DNA of 64,000 nt from NCBI GenBank assembly GCA_009746045.1, contig RPFO01000080.1:299366-363365 (forward strand). Direction: 5' to 3'. Position 1 is the stretch's first letter; every line of letters starts with the position of its first letter. The notes below the pieces were generated by a model, which was given only the letters and a program-made list of their open reading frames with translations, did not search any database and was not told where the DNA came from. Made by a program: the position numbers and the translations under genes. Source of the stretch: Mesostigma viride (lineage: Eukaryota > Streptophyta > Mesostigmatophyceae > Mesostigmatales > Mesostigmataceae). Shown here one piece after another: positions 60,301 through 64,000 of this stretch.

Positions 60301-63208
60301 TTATAGGGAGAGAGCGCAGCGGAAGAGAAGCCGGGATGAGGAATGAGGGGGGGGGGGGAGGGGAGGGGGAAGGGGGGAGGGGAGGATGGGAAGGAAAGGC
60401 CAGCAGGGGAGGGCAGGAGGGCAGGGGGGAGGTGTGTGTGTGTGGGGGGGAGAAATAAGCAGTTACCAGTATAATGTACGGGGTAGAGAGCCCCAGCATG
60501 ACATGTACGGGGTCCGGTCATGGGGGGAACCGGGACATGACAGACAGTGAACGCAAAAGAAAAAGCAGCAGATTCATGAGGATGGGGGGGATGTGAGAGA
60601 TGATGATGGAGGGAGGGAGGGACAAGGTGAGGTGGAAGACAGTAATGTCACGGATGGAAGACAGTGATGTCACGGATGGAAGACAGTGATATCACAGATG
60701 GAAGACAGTGATGTCACAGAGTCGTGAAAGTGCAAGGAATCGAACGGACGGGGCACAATCACGGCCTTTGTTTCGCATTGTATATCACATCAAAATGTTA
60801 AGCAAGATCATGGGGTAGCGACAATGGCGGTCCCGTGAGCATGGGATAGCAACAACAGCGATAACATGAGCATGGGACAGCGACAACAGCGATAACATGA
60901 GCATGGGGTAGCAACAACAGCGATAACATGAGCATGGGATAGCGACAACAGCTAAAACATGAGCATGGGATAGCGACAACAGCGATAACATGAGCATGGG
61001 ACAGCGACAACAGCGATAACATGAGCATGGGACAGCGACAACAGCATGCATGGAAGCAAACAAGAACGAAGAGCCCCGAGTGTGGGAGGAAGGCGCAGGA
61101 ACCGGTCGCGCTTTCGGTCGCGCTTTCGGTCGCGCTGTGATGTCCACCTCCCTCTCTAGATCTACGGATCGCTAGACTCGTCATAAGTATTGCCACAAAT
61201 CAGAAAATCAGAAAATAAGAGAATTGCCACATCACACGGGCGTTGCCACAGTTAGTCACGCAGTTGTTGCCACAAATAATAACACAGCTGTCGCCACAAA
61301 TAATAACACAGCTGTTGCCACAGTTAGTAACACAGCTGTTGCCACAGTTAATCACAAAGTTGTTGCCACAGAGAAGGCAAACTCGTCCAGATACATCAGT
61401 CGCCTCACATCTAAAAAGAAAGCAGACGAATCACGACGTACATCTACAAAGAAAGCCAACGAATCATGCCGCATTGTTGGTCAGGGGGTACAGCGGACCA
61501 CCACGTACAAAGAAGCTGTGCACGCCGACGGAGCGTGCAAACTGGCCAGGAAACAACTTCTCCCACGTGTTGTCCCCCACCAGGGAGATGTTCCAGCCCC
61601 TGCGCCTCATCTGGGCTGCACGATGTGATCGGAGGGGCGGTGTGTGTGTGGGGTGCGGGGGGTTGCGCAGAGGGTGGGGTGGGGCTGAGACCATGAAAGA
61701 AAAAGAGTAAAAAAGAGTGAAAGCATGAGAGTAAAAAAGAGTGAAAGAATTAGAGTGTCATAGTTGAGTGAAGAACGTCACGTGCATGATTATTTGTAGC
61801 AGGAACACAAGGGGTTGTGTAGAGAAAAAGGCGCAGATACTAGAGAAGGTGTTTTGGTCCATGATTATTTGTAGCAGGGATACAACGGGTTGTGTAGAGA
61901 AAAAGGCGCAGATACTAGAGAAGGTGTTTTGGTCCATGATTATTTGTAGCAGGGATACAACGGGTTGTGTAGAGGAAAAGGCGCAGATACTAGAGAAGGT
62001 GTTTTGGTCCATGATTATTTGTAGCAGGGATACAACGGGTTGTGTAGAGGAAAAGGCGCAGATACTAGAGAAGGTGTTTTGGTCCATGATTATTTGTAGC
62101 AGGGATACAACGGGTTGTGTAGAGGAAAAGGCGCAGATGCTAGAGAAGGTGTTTTGGTCCATGATTATTTGTAGCAGGGATACAACGGGTTGTGTAGAGA
62201 AACAGGCGCAGATACTAGAGAAGGTGTTTTGGTCCATGATTATTTGTAGCAGGGATACAACGGGTTGTGTAGAGAAAAAGGCGCAGATACTAGAGAAGGT
62301 GTTTTGGTCCATGATTATTTGTAGCAGGGATACAACGGGTTGTGTAGAGAAAAAGGCGAAGATACTAGAGAAGGTGTTTTGGTCCATGATTATTTGTAGC
62401 AGGAATACAACGGGTTGTGTAGAGAAAAAGGCGCAGATACTAGAGAAGGTGTTTTGGTCCATGATTATTTGTAGCGGGGATACAGCGGGTTGTGTAGAGA
62501 AAAAGGCGCAGATACTAGAGAAGATGTTTTGGTCCAGAATTAGATAACGCGATAGGCATTGCAGGGCATGGCAATGGGCAGGCAAACAAAAAGAAAAAGT
62601 CTGAAGTATAGTAGTATGACAATATGCTAGAGCCCCTTGGAAAAGGGCAATGCCATAAGCACGGAGAGCTACCTTGGAGGCTATCTGGTTACTGCCAGCA
62701 GCAGAATTGATTTTTGACAGTCACCACACATGCCTAGCCTAGCACCAAGAAAGTAAGTCGCGAGATGAGCTAATGACCATGACTCAGTTGGCTGATGACT
62801 CTTTTTGGAAGCCATCCCAGCGGGGTCCTTGCACGAAAATTTGTGCTCTCATTTGTGCTCTCATTTGTGCTCTGATGATCCATGTCCGCAGTGACGGGTA
62901 ATGTATGCTTGATGTTTTTGGGGGGGGGCTCATGCAGTGTGATATAAATGCCAGTAGAAGCGAGAACTTGCACCAAACAGAGAGAAAGCAAGCGCTTGAG
63001 CAACAGCAGCCAAGACAGATTGCCCCCACAATAGCCGCCAGGCTAGCCCACCATAAACCTGTCCGCACCCACAACAAAATCGCCCAATGGGCCAACCCTG
63101 AACCTCCTCCTGGCGGCACGCACCAATCAGGTTGTCTTCCAGGCAGGACCCTGGGTGCATGTTGGCGGCGACGTCAGCAAAGCCAGGCAGCGTCCCTGTC
63201 ATGAGGGA
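44625..63208 (-). CDS. PIGG: GPI ethanolamine phosphate transferase 2 (PIG-G/GPI7-like)
   Basis: An ER-membrane enzyme that transfers ethanolamine phosphate to the second mannose of GPI anchors. Eleven minus-strand exons chain in frame: 63208-63124, 61615-61509, 60215-60132, 59495-59443, 58196-58094, 56535-55702, 54265-54169, 53528-52729, 51409-48353, 47269-47177, 45349-44625. The luminal alkaline-phosphatase-like domain shows 'SLMTGTLPGFADV', 'LVGDNTWEKLFPGQF', 'DTVEVDRNVTRE', 'ILHFLGLDHVGHIGG' and 'LSDHGMTDAGSHGG' (metal-binding Asp/His). The membrane half shows 'SSSFVEEEQETRRFF', 'RLLRAWNHSGI', 'FGLGNTNSFATVDI' and 'LRGHLFIGSVFAPK'. 'GLDHVGH' favours PIG-G over PIG-O, which has GVDHCGH. 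About 2,000 codons is twice the usual length because of low-complexity insertions. The first exons (metal-binding VVDALR motif) and the last exon were not found. Confidence 0.9.
45355..46035. repeat. Minisatellite, 48/50-bp unit, 14 copies
   Basis: Units contain 'gtgaatcaaagttgaataag' and either 'catactacag' or 'catccacag'. It directly abuts the PIG-G acceptor at 45350. More diverged repeats with 'gtactaa(c/t)atgat' continue to about 46210. Confidence 0.95.
47177..47269 (-). CDS. PIGG: PIG-G exon: GNTNSFATVD block
   Basis: VLLFQGMGHAAFFGLGNT, then NSFATVDIVSPLL. It corresponds to the 'ffyqGNSNSlATiD' motif near the C-terminus of PIG-G/GPI7. Acceptor TTCAG at 47270, donor GTACGG at 47176. Confidence 0.88.
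47633..47702. repeat. Interstitial telomeric repeat (TTTAGGG)10
   Basis: Ten perfect copies, followed by ttgcact, between two copies of a 24-bp sequence (47609-47632 and 47710-47733, 'gatggggtgatcagctcaga' plus gggg). It lies inside the PIG-G intron 47270-48352. The repeat type is that of most land plants and many green algae. Confidence 0.95.
48353..51409 (-). CDS. PIGG: PIG-G exon(s): C-terminal multi-membrane region
   Basis: DVLSLWAGLLALVTAAALMC opens a long frame with hydrophobic segments: 'ILAIPLLVMAALSVLVLASS', 'WLLAVLLVGAGALVMVIHGW', 'LVRLVYAILVTSAVLAATTL' and 'ITFSFLLFALLHAQRADAGA'. It also carries the hallmark SSSFVEEEQETRRFF and 'RLLRAWNHSGI'. The G-rich part encoded by the 50530-50800 minisatellite (ARDGGG repeats) may be an insertion or an unrecognised intron. 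The end at the GTGCGC donor (48352) is chosen because it joins in phase to 47269; the frame itself stays open to 48224. Confidence 0.75.
50525..50795. repeat. C-rich minisatellite inside PIG-G reading frame
   Basis: About 14 units of 'cttgcccctccccccc(g)tccc' of 19-21 bp. The minus strand encodes Gly/Arg/Ala/Asp repeats in all frames without stops. Confidence 0.9.
51926..51975. repeat. (TACTAG)n hexanucleotide array
   Basis: About eight perfect copies in the PIG-G intron 51410-52728. Confidence 0.9.
52135..52410. repeat. Minisatellite, 34-bp unit, about 8 copies
   Basis: Units of 'gggttggcaataagaatgat' plus 'ccaatactactaat'; same intron as the next array. Confidence 0.92.
52405..52685. repeat. 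Minisatellite, 39-bp unit, 7 copies
   Basis: Nearly identical units with 'gaatcacactatctggtact' and 'attataacacttaagtat'. It begins about 45 bp after the donor at 52728. Confidence 0.95.
52729..53528 (-). CDS. PIGG: PIG-G exon: linker with His/Lys/Glu and Ala/Thr/Pro repeats
   Basis: Begins AQVLASLHEGSGHLLRRLV, the 'NaaQ' region. Then a charged His/Lys/Glu/Asp stretch, 'LSHEQLLLALYRDTRRCL', an Ala/Thr/Ser/Pro repeat and 'CVSRHERFMKEASSYL'. Donor GTATGT at 52728 in phase with the next exon. The acceptor at 53529 is inferred from phase. Confidence 0.7.
54020..54160. repeat. Minisatellite, 21-bp unit, 7 copies
   Basis: Units 'gagattatgaaagaagatat' directly after the PIG-G donor at 54168. Confidence 0.93.
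54169..54265 (-). CDS. PIGG: PIG-G exon: VDIASTLAVLLGLPIP block
   Basis: VDIASTLAVLLGLPIPLSSA, then VVLAPALERFP. This is the conserved end of the catalytic domain in the family (QxDxxxTLaLLLGLPIP). Acceptor ATCAG at 54266; donor GTGAGT at 54168, followed at once by a 21-bp minisatellite. Confidence 0.9.
54655..54785. repeat. Minisatellite, about 28-bp unit, 4-5 copies
   Basis: Units of 'gacaacagacatggcaactg' plus 'tgccatg' in the PIG-G intron 54266-55701. Confidence 0.85.
54784..55010. repeat. Poly-C-containing dispersed repeat, copy 1
   Basis: About 225 bp (ctgggaaaatattt ... catggaaacgcgc) with a run of about 27 C. Nearly the same sequence occurs at 56941-57160, in the intron on the other side of the DHGM exon. 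Confidence 0.85.
55040..55175. repeat. Minisatellite, 26-bp unit
   Basis: Four units of 'gagaggggagggatggcggt' plus 'ggcat'. Confidence 0.85.
55388..55650. repeat. Minisatellite, 51-bp unit, 5 copies
   Basis: Units of 'aggagctatcgcttatcatt' plus 'aagagacatggaagatcatt', ending about 50 bp from the donor at 55701. A copy of the donor region (gcacctgggatgcc) lies on its other side at about 55366-55382. Confidence 0.93.
55702..56535 (-). CDS. PIGG: PIG-G exon: DHGM motif plus long low-complexity insert
   Basis: Starts LVLSDHGMTDAGSHGGAT, then 'ITIFIPADVTVPSYHRDE'. Then come about 200 residues of Gly/Ala/Asp/His-rich sequence absent from typical homologues, before 'AKASQ' splices to VDIASTLAVLLGLPIP. 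The frame is open throughout (278 codons). An intron hidden in the insert is possible, but no compelling pair is seen. Confidence 0.8.
56569..56703 (-). mobile_element. Old LINE-B 3'-end insertion in PIG-G intron
   Basis: Degenerate TTAA tract (56570-56655), then 'ctagcacgtacactgcatca' resembling the LINE-B palindrome end. It is flanked by 15-bp duplications with one mismatch (ccaacaaac(a/g)accat at 56554-56568 and 56704-56718). Confidence 0.7.
56941..57160. repeat. Poly-C-containing dispersed repeat, copy 2
   Basis: Second copy of the 54784-55010 repeat, same orientation, about 95% alike outside the C run. Confidence 0.85.
57161..58060. other. PIG-G intron, donor-like repeats only
   Basis: No exon. 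On the minus strand it contains several 'GGTAAGGC/GGTGAGGC' look-alikes of the real donor at 58093 (about 58005, 57865 and 57775). Confidence 0.5.
58094..60215 (-). CDS. PIGG: PIG-G exons: VD-LDHVGH-PLM block (three exons)
   Basis: Exons 60215-60132 (VRDTVEVDRNVTREIPREM then ending EWDAL), 59495-59443 (ILHFLGLDHVGHIGGRA) and 58196-58094 (SPLMRPKLREMDAVIED to TRSLL) join with compatible phases, including a split Ser codon AG|C. LDHVGH carries family metal ligands. The donors at 59442 and 58093 each have several look-alike copies in the following intron. Confidence 0.9.
60640..60725. repeat. Minisatellite, 23-bp unit, 4 copies
   Basis: Units 'ggaagacagtgatgtcacg' in the PIG-G intron 60216-61508. 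Confidence 0.88.
60825..61045. repeat. Minisatellite, about 31-bp unit, 7 copies
   Basis: Units 'gagcatgggatagcgacaac' plus 'agcgataacat', same intron. Confidence 0.93.
61240..61375. repeat. Minisatellite, 24-bp unit, about 6 copies
   Basis: Units 'gttgccacaaataataacac' plus 'agct', same intron, about 130 bp from the donor at 61508. Confidence 0.9.
61509..61615 (-). CDS. PIGG: PIG-G exon: GDxTW..LFP block
   Basis: Completes an Ala codon and reads QMRRRGWNISLVGDNTW, then EKLFPGQFARSVGVHSFF; the GDdTW..LFP motif is conserved in GPI-EtNP transferases. Acceptor GTGCAG, donor GTACGT. Confidence 0.88.
61786..62535. repeat. Minisatellite, 75-bp unit, 10 copies
   Basis: Near-identical units 'atgattatttgtagcaggga' onwards in the PIG-G intron 61616-63123. 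The 75-bp length keeps one frame open on each strand for about 260 codons. I treat these frames as artefacts because the array lies between two well-placed exons. Confidence 0.93.
63124..63208 (-). CDS. PIGG: PIG-G exon: TMPR/TTG-loop region
   Basis: Reads SLMTGTLPGFADVAANM then ending SCLEDNLI; acceptor TGCCAG at 63209, donor GTGCGT at 63123. It corresponds to the 'ttGslPgFvDv..N' and 'eDNlI' block of the family. A 23-bp minisatellite abuts the acceptor. Confidence 0.85.
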
Positions 63209-63217
63209 CTGGCAGAT

Positions 63218-63520
63218 GCAAAGTACCAAATAAGGGACGTAGAACGCACCAAATAAGGAACGTAGAACGCACCAAATAAGGAACGTAGAACGCACCCAAT
63301 AAGGAACGTAGAACGCACCAACTAAGGAACGTAGAACGCACCAAATAAGGAACCTAGAACGCACCAAATAAAGAACGTAGAACGCACCAAATAAGGAACC
63401 TAGAACGCACCAAATAAGGAACCTAGAACGCACCAAATAAGGAACCTAGAACGCACCAAATAAGGAACCTAGAACGCACCAAATAAGGAACGTAGAACGC
63501 ACCCAATAAGGAACGTTGTG
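63218..63520. repeat. Minisatellite, 23-bp unit, 13 copies
   Basis: Units 'gaacgcaccaaataaggaa' plus 'cgta/ccta'. It starts within 10 bp of the PIG-G acceptor at 63209. Confidence 0.93.
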
Positions 63521-64000
63521 AGCGCACGGCTAACGCATGCTCTGGTGCAGCAGGTGGGGAACATGCGTACGTTAATTGTTGGCGGTCTGGACTGGGGTGT
63601 GCTAAGGGCATTCCAGTCGGGGTAGGCCCTAGCAGCCTGCAGCCATATAACAGGGGAACGACGGGATGCCTCCTTTCACTCGACTTAATGCAATCCAACC
63701 ACCATCCCCCATCTTGCCCCCTTTCCCCGCAAACTTTTCTTCCCTATCAATAAATAGCACGTGACATCCCTATCAACCATGTGATGTTTAAATCCACCGC
63801 ATTCTATCCCTACCAACCATGTGATGGCCAGCAGTGCCAATCGCACACATTCACCAACACCAAAAGAAACCCTGGAACGTGCCAGGGGGAGGTCTGCCTT
63901 GACCTGAGGCAAGCCAACTACTCCCGCACTCACTCACGCGCCCCCACACCCACATACGCACACACGCACATGCACACACACGCGCAGCTACAAGGCATGC
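63521..64000. other. Upstream intron or 5' region of the PIG-G gene
   Basis: No exon called with confidence. A minus-strand CAG|GTCAAGGCAGAC near 63890 resembles an acceptor but does not give the expected TVTMPR motif. Ends in CA-rich microsatellite. Confidence 0.35.

Noticed and set aside
61768-62585. Open frames of about 260-275 codons on both strands over the 75-bp array
   Set aside because: The unit length is a multiple of three, so stop-free frames persist by repetition; the array lies between two PIG-G exons and is intronic.

Overview
This is a nuclear genomic window from a eukaryote, most likely a green alga or other member of the green lineage. The evidence is intron-containing genes with GT/AG boundaries, an Arabidopsis-type (TTTAGGG) telomeric repeat, a plant-style Ariadne ubiquitin ligase, and a mix of tyrosine-recombinase (DIRS/PAT-like), LINE, hAT and MITE elements as known from chlorophytes. 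The species cannot be named from the sequence.

Layout. 1-1074: 3' part of an unrecognised acidic/lysine-rich gene with one intron. 1621-5427: remains of a DIRS/PAT-like retroelement (RNase H tail, tyrosine recombinase, then split direct repeats B1-A2-B2), with an ORF1-only non-LTR element inserted in B2. 5640-14806: nested non-LTR elements (LINE-B, LINE-A and ORF1-only). 14825-15471: fold-back DNA element. 16600-23870 (minus): an Ariadne-type RBR E3 ubiquitin ligase gene, six clear exons. 25470-26396 (plus): intronless four-CBS-domain protein, divergent from the Ariadne gene. 27276-42150: second retroelement cluster with an intact ORF1-only element, decayed LINE-B copies in both orientations, and two LINE-A copies, one of them split by a 1.3-kb hAT element. 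44625-63208 (minus): eleven exons of a GPI ethanolamine phosphate transferase 2 (PIG-G/GPI7-like) gene; its most N-terminal exons are not found in the window.

Retroelement biology. Three non-LTR families recur. LINE-A has RT, a CCHC finger and a restriction-like endonuclease, with a TA-rich tail. LINE-B has an apurinic-type endonuclease and RT, with a (TTAA)n tail. The ORF1-only family carries just an L1-ORF1-like gene and also ends in (TTAA)n. Five ORF1-only copies occur and none has its own RT; at least two have intact ORFs and clean target-site duplications, so they were probably moved in trans. All three families have a hairpin immediately before the tail. Insertions reduced almost to that 3' end (57 bp and 64 bp) confirm which sequence is the element end.

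Host genes. In both multi-exon genes many introns hold a private minisatellite, and several exon/intron (5' splice site) junctions are duplicated once or more into the downstream intron. This pattern, together with the ORF1-only elements and their shared 3' ends, is the least conventional signal in the window.
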